From assembly GCA_945881835.1 (NCBI GenBank), contig CAMCVP010000004.1, forward strand, positions 1-64,000: a stretch of DNA of 64,000 nucleotides. The letters run 5' to 3'. This document shows positions 1 to 6,873 of this stretch, piece after piece (position 1 is the first letter of the stretch; each line of letters starts with the position of its first letter). Position numbers and translations under genes: made by a program. The stretch comes from Chryseobacterium gleum. Lineage in GTDB: Bacteria; Bacteroidota; Bacteroidia; Flavobacteriales_D; Sanyastnellaceae. The notes beneath the pieces are model-generated. The model was not told the DNA's origin. It saw only the letters and a program-made list of their open reading frames with translations, and did not search any database.

Positions 1-115
1 TTGACGGCAGATCTCATTGACAGACATTCCGCTGTCCTGAAGTTTTAAAATCGATACGATTTGAGACTCCGTAAATTTTGAGTTTTTCATGATGGTTGAG
101 TTTTACGGACTCTAA
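1..115 (-). mobile_element. End of an IS3-family insertion sequence with the start of its OrfA transposase
   Basis: On the minus strand, bases 90 to 1 read as an ATG-started frame of 30 codons. It begins MKNSKFTESQIVSILK and continues with GMSVNEICRQ, the N-terminal helix-turn-helix of IS3-family OrfA transposases. The frame runs off the window, so only this end of the element is visible. The outer tip should lie just upstream of the ATG, around 100-118, where the sequence changes into the neighbouring recombinase gene. I could not fix the exact inverted repeat because the other end is outside the window. OrfA binds the element ends and, by frameshifting into OrfB, makes the transposase in this family. 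Confidence 0.8.
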
Positions 116-1355
116 TTTAAGATGTTTCAGTTTTTCGGGAAGCTTACCACAGGACTTAAAAAAACTAATTGAAACTCAGTTTACCGAAGTTTATAGAAGA
201 ACCGCTCTAACTAAAGAAGGAAAATCTTTATTTGGAAAATCTATGAATGAGGATGTAGAAGAAAGGAATAAGAGAAATAGAAGATATAAACAGAAACATA
301 CACTTAATGATATACGAAATTATTTTCTTTTTCAACTATTAGGACAAGGGATTAGAGTTTCTGATTTAATTACACTTCGCTGGTCTAATTTTGAGTTTGA
401 TGGTGAAAAGATGAGAATCAATAAAAGAATGGTTAAGACAAAGAAACACATTTCCATATTAGTAAATGAAAAAATGTGTGGATTGTTAAGTCATTACATA
501 TCAAGATATGAAAGTAAATTTCCAAACCAAGTAAAGAGTGTAATTAGATTAAATGATGAGGTGAGAAAATTATATCACTTTGTTCATAATGATTTTACTG
601 CTCCTCTATCTGGTTATGATATTGAATTAAAGAGACACATTGAGGTATTGAATGATATGAATGTTTACGATAGTCATTTCTTTCAAGATAGAACATATGC
701 TGGATATATCGTTGGTAAGGACTTAATAGATATGATGGAGAGTTATTTAATGAGTTATGAAGGAAACCTAAATCTATACTTGTTAATACGACCGACTTTT
801 TATAAGAGAAGTAAAAGTGATGTAGTCAATGAGTTTTTAACTACACTTCGTGTCTGGTTGAATAAAAGAAGAGAAGAGAGCTTGTCGAATGAAACGAAAA
901 GGTATGAGAATCTCAAAGTTGAAAGACAAAAGAAGGTAATAAACCTCATCAATAAACTAAATTCTAATAATGAAACAAAGAATGATTTCGTTTTCAGTTT
1001 GTTGAATAATAAAGATTTTGAGGATATTGTAAATGAAGATTTCAGTAGATTATCGGAATATCAATATCGTAAATTTCAATCTGTGAGGTGTTATTACAAT
1101 AAGTTGCTTAAGTTGATTGCTGCTCAATCAAAAATCAATAAGAAACTCTCAACGCATATAGCCAGACACAGTTATACCTCCTTGATGTTAGAATTAGGAG
1201 AGAACATTAATCTTTTTGATTTGATGACTTCTTTAGGTCATCAACATCTAACAACTACTCAAACTTATATTCAGAGATTAAGCAATAAGAAAGTAGATAA
1301 TCTCAATGAAGTAATATCTAATAGCTTAAATACCGGAATCAATCTAAACTTATAA
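96..1355 (+). CDS. Tyrosine recombinase (integrase), 5' end cut off by the IS
   Basis: The C-terminal catalytic domain of a phage-integrase-type tyrosine recombinase is recognisable. Arg87 sits in GIRVSDLITLRW, His354 and Arg357 in HIARHSY, His382 in SLGHQ, and the Tyr391 nucleophile in TQTYIQR. About 270 residues separate the first Arg from the HxxR motif, far more than the usual spacing, and this insert is Lys/Glu/Asn rich. The TTG start at 96 lies in the IS end, and no N-terminal core-binding domain is present. The real gene therefore probably began on the far side of the IS and is now truncated. It was probably the integrase that moved this island. Family call is confident; function of the remnant is doubtful. 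Confidence 0.75.
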   Translation: MSFTDSNLRCFSFSGSLPQDLKKLIETQFTEVYRRTALTKEGKSLFGKSMNEDVEERNKRNRRYKQKHTLNDIRNYFLFQLLGQGIRVSDLITLRWSNFEFDGEKMRINKRMVKTKKHISILVNEKMCGLLSHYISRYESKFPNQVKSVIRLNDEVRKLYHFVHNDFTAPLSGYDIELKRHIEVLNDMNVYDSHFFQDRTYAGYIVGKDLIDMMESYLMSYEGNLNLYLLIRPTFYKRSKSDVVNEFLTTLRVWLNKRREESLSNETKRYENLKVERQKKVINLINKLNSNNETKNDFVFSLLNNKDFEDIVNEDFSRLSEYQYRKFQSVRCYYNKLLKLIAAQSKINKKLSTHIARHSYTSLMLELGENINLFDLMTSLGHQHLTTTQTYIQRLSNKKVDNLNEVISNSLNTGINLNL

Positions 1356-1369
1356 GGTTTACAGATGGA

Positions 1370-1987
1370 TTAAACCATCTGATAAACCTTCTTTATTTTG
1401 GAGACAGTATTGATATGTAAATCTGTAAGTTTAGAAACTTCTCCTACCTTAAAACCCTTCTTAAGATATTCAACTGCTTTCTTATTCTTTTCTTTTGATA
1501 AGAACGAAAGAGTTGTTTCATTACTTCCTTTCTTCCTTCCTGTGTAAGAACCTTTCATTTTCGCAATTCTGATTCCTTCTCTTTGTCTTTCTTTAATTTG
1601 ATTTCTTTCCATTTCTCCAACAATTCCGAGTATAGAGATAATCATTTTAGAAATAGGATTTTCTTTCCCGTGCGGGTCTAATGTTGTTAATCCTTGAGAA
1701 ACAAAATTGATTGATAATGATTTTTCATTAAAGTAGTGAATGGTATTAATTATATCTCGTAAATCTCTTCCTAATCTATCGATTTGCCATACAGACAATT
1801 TTACCTCTACACCTTCATCAATTAGTTTCTTTATTTCTTTTCCTCCTTCTCTCTCAAAAAAAGAAATTGACCCAGAGCATTTATCCTCAATAACTAAATC
1901 ATATTCCAATTCATTTACTCTCTGGCGGTCTGTTCGTTGATCTAACGACGAAACGCGGACATACAATATTTTCATTTTTTTACACAT
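1370..1987 (-). CDS. Serine recombinase (resolvase/invertase family)
   Basis: This 205-residue protein has the size and layout of small serine recombinases. The N-terminal motif YVRVSS carries the catalytic Ser13 with Arg11. WQIDRLGRDLRD matches the conserved DR-x2-R active-site segment, and GEMERNQIKERQREGI is the long E helix. A C-terminal helix-turn-helix (GEVSKLTDLHINTVSKI) binds DNA. Such enzymes resolve cointegrates or invert or insert DNA by double-strand cleavage through a Ser-DNA link. Met1 or Met5 could be the start; Met5 fits the family better. It converges on the truncated tyrosine recombinase, and its upstream region holds an 11-base inverted repeat that may be its binding site. 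Confidence 0.88.
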   Translation of the reverse strand: MCKKMKILYVRVSSLDQRTDRQRVNELEYDLVIEDKCSGSISFFEREGGKEIKKLIDEGVEVKLSVWQIDRLGRDLRDIINTIHYFNEKSLSINFVSQGLTTLDPHGKENPISKMIISILGIVGEMERNQIKERQREGIRIAKMKGSYTGRKKGSNETTLSFLSKEKNKKAVEYLKKGFKVGEVSKLTDLHINTVSKIKKVYQMV

Positions 1988-2003
1988 TTTTAGAATCCCT
2001 TAT

Positions 2004-2132
2004 CTTTCTGTCAAAATTAAGGAGGATATTCCGTAAAACGGAGGAAAATAGGGGCTTTTATCACATTTTTATTTCCACAATAAAACCTCTACTCTAAAAT
2101 TGTTTGCTAACTTTCCACCAATTGACAGAAAG
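2004..2132. repeat. 11-base inverted repeat between the resolvase and the controller gene
   Basis: CTTTCTGTCAA at 2004-2014 and its exact reverse complement TTGACAGAAAG at 2122-2132 flank about 107 bases of non-coding DNA. This is the shared upstream region of the serine recombinase (starting at 1987) and the XRE controller (starting at 2173). The right arm also forms a small dyad, ACAGA-AAG-TCTGT, at 2125-2137. It may be a recombinase site or an operator; the sequence alone does not decide. Confidence 0.5.
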
Positions 2133-2149
2133 TCTGTTCCGTCAAAATG

Positions 2150-2166
2150 CTAACTATAGTCTGTGG
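2150..2166 (+). promoter_or_regulatory. C-box-like operator in front of the controller gene
   Basis: CTAACTATAGTCTGTGG lies 6 bases upstream of the controller ATG and contains the dyad ACTATAGT (2153-2160). It resembles the known C-box core of restriction-modification controller proteins (ACT..TATAGTC..GTG type). A near-identical 16-mer is found in front of the convergent methyltransferase at 4255-4270. C proteins bind such boxes to activate, then repress, their own operon. The very short distance to the ATG fits the leaderless transcripts known for several C genes. Confidence 0.6.
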
Positions 2167-2172
2167 TAAAAA

Positions 2173-2406
2173 ATGAATACTAAGATTAGCTTTGTCATTG
2201 TGGAATCTATCGTATTAAAAAAGTTTGGAGAAACAATAAGGCAATTAAGGAAAGAGAGAAATCTCTCTCAAGAGGATTTAGCCGATAGAGCCGAATTACA
2301 CAGGACTTATATTGGTATGATTGAACGAGCAGAGAAAAACATAACTCTAATAAATATCGAAAAATTAGCCAAAGCTCTTGATGTAGAAATAAGTGAATTA
2401 TTCTAA
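2173..2406 (+). CDS. XRE-family controller (C) protein of a restriction-modification system
   Basis: This 77-residue protein is essentially one helix-turn-helix domain: FGETIRQLRKERNLSQEDLA, then RTYIGMIERAEKNITL and NIEKLAKALDVEISELF. The RTYI-x2-IER signature and the length match C proteins, which time restriction gene expression when the system enters a new host. The gene sits directly before the putative restriction gene (10 bases from stop to ATG) and behind a C-box-like operator. A general phage-type XRE repressor is the alternative, but the order C, effector, convergent methyltransferase favours the C-protein reading. Confidence 0.8.
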   Translation: MNTKISFVIVESIVLKKFGETIRQLRKERNLSQEDLADRAELHRTYIGMIERAEKNITLINIEKLAKALDVEISELF

Positions 2407-2416
2407 AAATCAAACT

Positions 2417-3439
2417 ATGGCAAAAATTCAGGAATTACTTCAAGGAAAGAACGAGCAAATTGACTACAACAAAATATTAGAGGACCATCCTTGGATAGCT
2501 AAAAGGAATCAAAAATGTATACTCAGTCCAGATAGTGATGGGCTATTGTGTGGTCTATTTATGTCTCATTATCTAGATTGGGAGATTGTTGGATTCTATG
2601 ATGGGAAAGTATGTGTTCTAAAAGATGGATACTCAGTATATAATGATGATGTTTGTTTTCTGGATATTGAAATATTTAGAGAAGGAGTAAAAAGTATGGG
2701 GCATCATATGCTTTCCGTATACAATAGTGAAATTAATGAGGAATGGAACAAAAGATTTCGTGATTGTATACAACCGAATTTATTGAGAGGATATGATAGA
2801 AATAATTTTCGATTAAAATATCCATTAGCAACTATTCATCTCCTAATTGGAATACTTGAGAGTAAAATTAACATTGAAGTAAACGAGACTGCTATTTTCC
2901 CATTACTATTTACAGATGGAACTTTTAATGTTATGTTTTCATATCCCGAAAATGTAATGAATTGGTGGGAATATATGAAGGTAAAAGATAATTCTAATTT
3001 ACTGAAAAAAGTATTTCTAGGTGAAGATTACACAACATATAAACTAATGCTTGAAATGGATTCTTTCTTTAGAGAAAGAGATAAAATATCTGTTCCGAGA
3101 GAACGAGGAGATAGATTGAAAATATCAAATAAAGATAGTAGTCCTTATAACATTGAGGAAGAAGGACGACTATTTAAGATTAATCAAGAAGCAAAGGAGA
3201 GATGTGAATCCTTTTTAGGTATATTATCTCGTCATACCAATTGGAAATACAAACCATCAAATTGGAATTTCAATAATTTTAATAAAATGGAATTCACAAA
3301 ATCTGATTTCGTTTCAAGAAAGTGGAGTATTACCAAAAAGAACTACAAAGAGTTTATGAATCTTAATCCACTTTCTTGGGCTATGACATCAGGAATAAAT
3401 GTAGAGTTCACGATTGAACACCCAGATAAACTAATCTAG
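2417..3439 (+). CDS. Putative restriction effector with DHH-phosphoesterase-like signature
   Basis: The protein has 340 residues from the ATG at 2417. A GTG at 2393, inside the controller gene, is a weaker choice. I do not recognise a named family. Residues 34-50 read CILSPDSDGLLCGLFMS, like DHH motif I (DxDG after a beta strand). They are followed by a second strand WEIVGFYDGK (55-63), a third strand ending in an acid (VCFLDIEI, 79-86), and GHH at 95-97 where DHH proteins have their namesake motif. The same segment can be read as PD...DGK, as in PD-(D/E)xK nucleases. Its place between a C gene and a convergent methyltransferase is the slot of a type II endonuclease. The gene overlaps the methyltransferase tail by 9 bases. 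The nuclease role is inference. Confidence 0.5.
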   Translation: MAKIQELLQGKNEQIDYNKILEDHPWIAKRNQKCILSPDSDGLLCGLFMSHYLDWEIVGFYDGKVCVLKDGYSVYNDDVCFLDIEIFREGVKSMGHHMLSVYNSEINEEWNKRFRDCIQPNLLRGYDRNNFRLKYPLATIHLLIGILESKINIEVNETAIFPLLFTDGTFNVMFSYPENVMNWWEYMKVKDNSNLLKKVFLGEDYTTYKLMLEMDSFFRERDKISVPRERGDRLKISNKDSSPYNIEEEGRLFKINQEAKERCESFLGILSRHTNWKYKPSNWNFNNFNKMEFTKSDFVSRKWSITKKNYKEFMNLNPLSWAMTSGINVEFTIEHPDKLI

Positions 3440-4243
3440 ATCTAACTTAGGTTGTGATAATTCTATCTGTATTCTTTCGTTAGCAATTTCGATGTATTCA
3501 GCAGAAACATCATAACCTATGTAGTTTCGTCCTGTCATTAACGCTGCTATAGCGGTTGAACCCGAGCCCATAAATGGGTCAAGAACAACTCCATTTGGAG
3601 GACAAAATACTCGAATAAAGTCTAATGGTATTTTATCAGGAAATACAGCAGGATGCTTTCTTTTGAGTGGATTCTTATCTCCAGCCATAAGATATTCCCA
3701 AACAGTTCCTGGACACTTTGTATCGTTGATAGGTCGTGTTACTGTATCTGTCGTTTCTCCATTTGATTTTCTATTTCCACTTCCTGTCATCACTTTTCCC
3801 CCGTGTTTAGATTTTATCTTCACAGGTTCTTTATCAAAGAATAATGGTTTTTTTCCTTTAAGAAATACGGGCATATATTCGTGGTCTACCCTAAATCTTT
3901 TAGTCCACCAAGCCCCTTCTGTTCCGTGTTTTCTATAGATTAATGTCTCAAACAACTTAAATCCAATATTATCACACCAATCTATGATTAACTTAAATGA
4001 AGTGAGCGACTTTGCGAAATCTTTTGTTTGGTCTTGAATTACAACAACGGCTATTCCTCCTTCTTTTAATACTCTGAATATCTCTTCACCTGTTTTATGT
4101 AAATCAAATGAATATCCATTATATTCCCGTAAATTATCATATGGAGGAGATGTAACTACTAAGTCGACTGAATTATCAGGAAGTTTTTTCATACCCTCCA
4201 CACAGTCTGAATGATAAATAATATTTAAGTCTAATTTTTCCAA
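3431..4243 (-). CDS. Beta-class DNA methyltransferase (N4-cytosine or N6-adenine), probable partner of the restriction gene
   Basis: The 270-residue protein has the permuted motif order of beta-class amino-methyltransferases. The catalytic motif IV TSPPY is at 31-35. The AdoMet-binding motif DPFMGSGSTA lies near the C terminus (222-231), followed by GYDVSAEYIEIA. TSPPY is common in N4-cytosine enzymes, but N6-adenine cannot be excluded. The start is a TTG at 4243, with no better start in frame. It converges on the putative effector with overlapping stop codons, an arrangement seen in compact restriction-modification units. A C-box-like motif lies 12 bases upstream of its start, so controller regulation is plausible. 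Confidence 0.88.
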   Translation of the reverse strand: MEKLDLNIIYHSDCVEGMKKLPDNSVDLVVTSPPYDNLREYNGYSFDLHKTGEEIFRVLKEGGIAVVVIQDQTKDFAKSLTSFKLIIDWCDNIGFKLFETLIYRKHGTEGAWWTKRFRVDHEYMPVFLKGKKPLFFDKEPVKIKSKHGGKVMTGSGNRKSNGETTDTVTRPINDTKCPGTVWEYLMAGDKNPLKRKHPAVFPDKIPLDFIRVFCPPNGVVLDPFMGSGSTAIAALMTGRNYIGYDVSAEYIEIANERIQIELSQPKLDLD

Positions 4244-4254
4244 TTTTTTTCTTG

Positions 4255-4270
4255 CTAATTATAGTATGCG
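4255..4270 (+). promoter_or_regulatory. Second copy of the C-box-like motif, upstream of the methyltransferase
   Basis: CTAATTATAGTATGCG matches the motif before the controller gene (CTAACTATAGTCTGTG) at 13 of 16 positions, giving the shared pattern CTAAYTATAGTMTGYG. It lies in the 67-base gap between the ParB-methyltransferase fusion and the methyltransferase, 11 bases from the latter's TTG. Binding by the controller protein could tune methyltransferase expression. This is inference from motif sharing. Confidence 0.5.
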
Positions 4271-4310
4271 AAAATAGTCATTATATTCCGACCTGCCAAA
4301 CATTTTTCTT

Positions 4311-5891
4311 TTATTCCTTTTCCTTTTTCTTTTCTGATTCTGTCTTTTGTAATTGTTCTACTATAGTGTTCAGCGACTTAATACTTAATTCGTAGTTTTC
4401 ATTATTAAGTTCATACCCAATATACTTTCTTGAAACTAGTAAAGATGTTTTTCCTGTTGTTGCTGAACCCGAAAATGGGTCTAATATAACATCTCCAATT
4501 CTAGATGTTGTGAGTATCGGAATCAACGGAAGATAGTCAGGCATTAATGCTGGATGGTCTACTGAATTATCTAATCTTTGTAATTCAGTTTGTCTAGTTC
4601 CAGCATTTGGACCCGAAATAATATCTAACACATTTTGTTCATCAATGAAATCCTTAAACCTTTGGTAATCTCTACTAATTGTATATCCACCCGGAATTCT
4701 ATCTCTTGTTGAAGAACTTCTATTACTAGGTGCTCTAACTACTCTAATTTCATTGTTTGTTCTTATTCTAAAATCTTGATAAAAGTAATTTTCAGGGTCT
4801 TTAACTAAATGAAATATCTTTTCGTAAGTAGGTTGTAATCTCTTTGAGTTTGCTTGTGGTAATGAATTTGTTTTCTTCCATATTATTTCATTCACAATAA
4901 ACCAACCTTCATTATCACATAACTCTATTAATAATCTTGTTGGAATGATGAGGTTAGCACCTTTATTAAATGTTTCTCCTATGTTGAGGAAAAACGATCC
5001 TTCACTCTTTAATACTCTTTTTACATCTCTAAAATGTTTGGCTAGATTCTTAACGAATTGTTGAGGTGTTGATTCGTGTCCTAATTCAGGTTCTCCATCA
5101 ACACTATTACCATAGTTACGAAGGTTGAAATATGGTGGGCTAGTAAATACCACTTGAACAGAATTTGACTTTACCTCATCCATTTTATGAGATGACTTAT
5201 TGTAAATAGTGAAATCATCGGAATGAACAGGTTTAAGAGTTCTTTTCTTTTCTAATTTCTTTTCAACTCGTTCTCTTAAAATAGTTCTCATCATATTATG
5301 AGCATTACTCGCAGACAGTTCATTTTTAATGATTCGTTCAACAAGTCCTATTTCTTTATTCTTTTCAGATTCTTTCTCAAATTCAACAACATCCATAATT
5401 CTTCTTAAACTTGATGCTGATATATCTCCAATTACTTTTGCCGCAATCTCAAATCTATCTCTTCCAATTCTACCAAAAGGATTTCCTCTTTCTTCTTTCA
5501 TCAAGTCATTTCTAACTCCTTGATTCTTTCCTAGTATTCCTAAAATTGCTTCTGCTTCATTAATAATCTCTCTGGGTGTTTTTCTTCTTTGTTGATTATG
5601 AAAAACTATACTTTGTTCTTCATTTTCATTTGTGATAGTTCTAATTGCTTTTATTGTAGTTCGACCAAGGAACATAAAAGCTCTCCATCTTCTATTACCA
5701 GAGAGAATCTGATTCTTATCGTTGATTACAATCGGTTCAAGCAAACCAACAAGTTCAATTGTTTTAGCAAGAACTTTAATTTCTTTGCTATTTCTTCTGT
5801 AATCATAAATCTGTGCCGATAAAGGGTGTGTAGTCAAATCATTAACATTAACCTCTATAATTTGTTCTACTTCTAATTCTTCTTCTTCCAT
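4311..5891 (-). CDS. ParB-like nuclease domain fused to a DNA methyltransferase
   Basis: There are two domains in 526 residues. Residues 10-100 form a ParB/Srx-like domain: NDLTTHPLSAQIYD, then a helix ending LLEPIVIN, then the ParB box ILSGNRRWRAF at 62-72. A charged helical linker follows. From about 225 there is a beta-class methyltransferase with motif IV TSPPYFNLRNYG starting at 250 and motif I DPFSGSATTGKTS at 471-483. Fusions of this kind occur in phages and mobile elements, usually as stand-alone methyltransferases that protect DNA or regulate genes. It lies upstream of the other methyltransferase on the same strand. An AT-rich C-terminal Lys/Glu tail ends the protein. Target base and sequence are unknown. 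Confidence 0.85.
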   Translation of the reverse strand: MEEEELEVEQIIEVNVNDLTTHPLSAQIYDYRRNSKEIKVLAKTIELVGLLEPIVINDKNQILSGNRRWRAFMFLGRTTIKAIRTITNENEEQSIVFHNQQRRKTPREIINEAEAILGILGKNQGVRNDLMKEERGNPFGRIGRDRFEIAAKVIGDISASSLRRIMDVVEFEKESEKNKEIGLVERIIKNELSASNAHNMMRTILRERVEKKLEKKRTLKPVHSDDFTIYNKSSHKMDEVKSNSVQVVFTSPPYFNLRNYGNSVDGEPELGHESTPQQFVKNLAKHFRDVKRVLKSEGSFFLNIGETFNKGANLIIPTRLLIELCDNEGWFIVNEIIWKKTNSLPQANSKRLQPTYEKIFHLVKDPENYFYQDFRIRTNNEIRVVRAPSNRSSSTRDRIPGGYTISRDYQRFKDFIDEQNVLDIISGPNAGTRQTELQRLDNSVDHPALMPDYLPLIPILTTSRIGDVILDPFSGSATTGKTSLLVSRKYIGYELNNENYELSIKSLNTIVEQLQKTESEKKKEKE

Positions 5892-5916
5892 ATTTATAAG
5901 TTTTAACTAATCATTA

Positions 5917-5948
5917 ATATCCTACATTATTCTCCAAATATAGGATAT
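5917..5948 (-). promoter_or_regulatory. Promoter with operator-like dyad for the ParB-methyltransferase fusion
   Basis: On the minus strand TATATTTG (5942-5935) matches the Bacteroidota -7 box TAnnTTTG about 43 bases before the ATG at 5891. It lies between the arms of an inverted repeat, ATATCCTA at 5917-5924 and TAGGATAT at 5941-5948, the right arm overlapping it by two bases. The placement suggests a repressor or autoregulator covering the promoter. A perfect 14-base palindrome, AAAATAATTATTTT (5956-5969), sits between this promoter and the divergent one. Confidence 0.5.
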
Positions 5949-5970
5949 AATTATCAAAATAATTATTTTA

Positions 5971-6001
5971 TTGATTTCCAAATAATCTTTCCTTATATTT
6001 G
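5971..6001 (+). promoter_or_regulatory. Bacteroidota-type promoter of the 87-residue gene
   Basis: TTG at 5971-5973 and TATATTTG at 5994-6001 are separated by 20 bases, which fits the Bacteroidota sigma-factor pattern of a TTTG/TTG box near -33 and TAnnTTTG near -7. The ATG follows 23 bases later at 6025. Confidence 0.6.
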
Positions 6002-6024
6002 CTTAAACATATAAACTTAAAGGT

Positions 6025-6288
6025 ATGCCAAGAAAATTATCAAAGGATGAATCCAAAAAATTAAGAGAGACCAAGAAGAGTGGTGGCTTAAGAAAAGAAA
6101 CTCGTTTCGGAAAAGAGATTGAATCTCTAAAGAAGGGAGAAGAGTTACTTATTGAAAACCACGAGTGGGATATGAAAACCACTATGTTGGCTTATTACTA
6201 TGGTAAATTCGCTAAAGGAATTCCAGAAAATCAAAGAACTATTCGTTATGAATCTGTTCAAGGTGGTCTTTTGATTACTAAACTGTAA
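6025..6288 (+). CDS. Small basic protein of unknown function
   Basis: I do not recognise a family for this 87-residue protein. The first third is very rich in Lys, Arg, Ser and Glu (KLSKDESKKLRETKKSGGLRK without its first residues). The second half looks like a small folded domain, KKGEELLIENHEWDMKT then TIRYESVQGGLLITKL. It has its own well-formed promoter and is followed by a strong terminator, so it is a single-gene unit and probably expressed. It lies on the island, divergent from the ParB-methyltransferase gene, and may share the operator region between them. Nucleic-acid binding is a guess from the charge only. Confidence 0.65.
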   Translation: MPRKLSKDESKKLRETKKSGGLRKETRFGKEIESLKKGEELLIENHEWDMKTTMLAYYYGKFAKGIPENQRTIRYESVQGGLLITKL

Positions 6289-6303
6289 TCATTCATTCTG
6301 AAT

Positions 6304-6343
6304 TAAAAAAACTTCCTGTCAATTGATAGGAAGTTTTTTTTTG
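6304..6343. terminator. Bidirectional intrinsic terminator
   Basis: AACTTCCT (6310-6317) pairs with AGGAAGTT (6328-6335) around the inner palindrome TCAATTGA. A T-run follows on the plus strand, and the A-run before it serves as a U-run on the minus strand. On the plus strand it ends the 87-residue gene; on the minus strand it could end the structured RNA candidate or the small-gene operon. Confidence 0.85.
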
Positions 6344-6350
6344 CCTAAAT

Positions 6351-6710
6351 GAGAACGACGACACTTGTGTGTCGTCTCTTTTTTCACGAGCTAAACTTGT
6401 GGTGGGGAGGTTTTTTCTTGCCGGTAATTGGAGTTGTTCGGATGAGTTTATCCCATTACAGATGCTACTCTGCTGGGTCATCTCAAACAATTCTCAATTA
6501 CCTTTAAGATTTTATCTTGCCGTATAATCATCGTCGTTCACATAGAAACACCATTGTCTATGATTGGGTCAGCCACTTTCGACGGTATATGGTCCGCCTC
6601 TATACTTACTCTTCCTAACCTTTATGCCCGAGTCGCACTTTGTATAGTTCCCGTGGTAATGCTTTACAATATAGAAGCCACCGTTATATCAATATCCGTC
6701 CTTCTATAAG
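6351..6710. ncRNA. Candidate structured non-coding RNA (strand uncertain)
   Basis: There is no credible gene here, but base-pairing potential is dense. GACGACAC-TTGT-GTGTCGTC (6357-6376) is a perfect hairpin followed by T-rich sequence. An 80-base imperfect hairpin spans 6423-6502: GGTAATTG/CAATTACC, then GAGTTGTT with 6486-6493, GATGA/TCATC (6441-6445, 6478-6482), CCCA/TGGG (6452-6455, 6474-6477) and CAGA/TCTG (6459-6462, 6469-6472). Further stems are CATAGA/TCTATG (6541, 6557), CGTCG/CGACG (6532, 6580), CTATAC/GTATAG (6600, 6642) and TATAGAAG/CTTCTATA (6670, 6701). The stretch is visibly richer in G+C than the rest of the island. It could be a regulatory RNA, a ribozyme, a plasmid or transfer origin, or a retron-type RNA; no reverse transcriptase is in view. 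Confidence 0.5.
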
Positions 6711-6720
6711 GTTGTTTTTA

Positions 6721-6873
6721 TTATTTTAATCTTTCCATTCTAATCTTCAATTCGTCTATTTGTATCTTCAATCTCAATATCTCTCTTTTCTTGTAATCAT
6801 CTTCTAATTTTATCTTATCCTTATTTAACTTTATAGTTCCCTGTAATTTGTTAATCTTTTCAATATCAGCCAT
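6721..6873 (-). CDS. 50-residue coiled-coil microprotein
   Basis: An ATG at 6873 opens a 50-codon frame ending with TAA at 6721. The product is almost entirely charged helix: ADIEKINKLQGTIKLNKDK, then YKKREILRLKIQIDELKIRM. The regular spacing of Ile and Leu suggests a coiled coil. Its start overlaps the end of the next upstream gene by 8 bases, so translation is probably coupled and the three small genes 7364 to 6721 form one operon. No family recognised; it may be an oligomerising partner of the upstream HTH protein. Confidence 0.55.
   Translation of the reverse strand: MADIEKINKLQGTIKLNKDKIKLEDDYKKREILRLKIQIDELKIRMERLK

Noticed and set aside
2417-3439. Classic PD-(D/E)xK reading of the effector (PD at 38-39, DGK at 61-63)
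   Set aside because: The spacing is possible, but the DxDG, LDIE and GHH series fits DHH-type motifs better; kept as an alternative in the feature entry.
6293-6490. 65-residue minus-strand frame in the structured region
   Set aside because: It runs through the terminator and hairpins, has no protein-like pattern, and the base-pairing explains the region better.
6351-6710. Retron msr/msd RNA
   Set aside because: Long hairpins fit, but no reverse transcriptase is encoded anywhere in the window.
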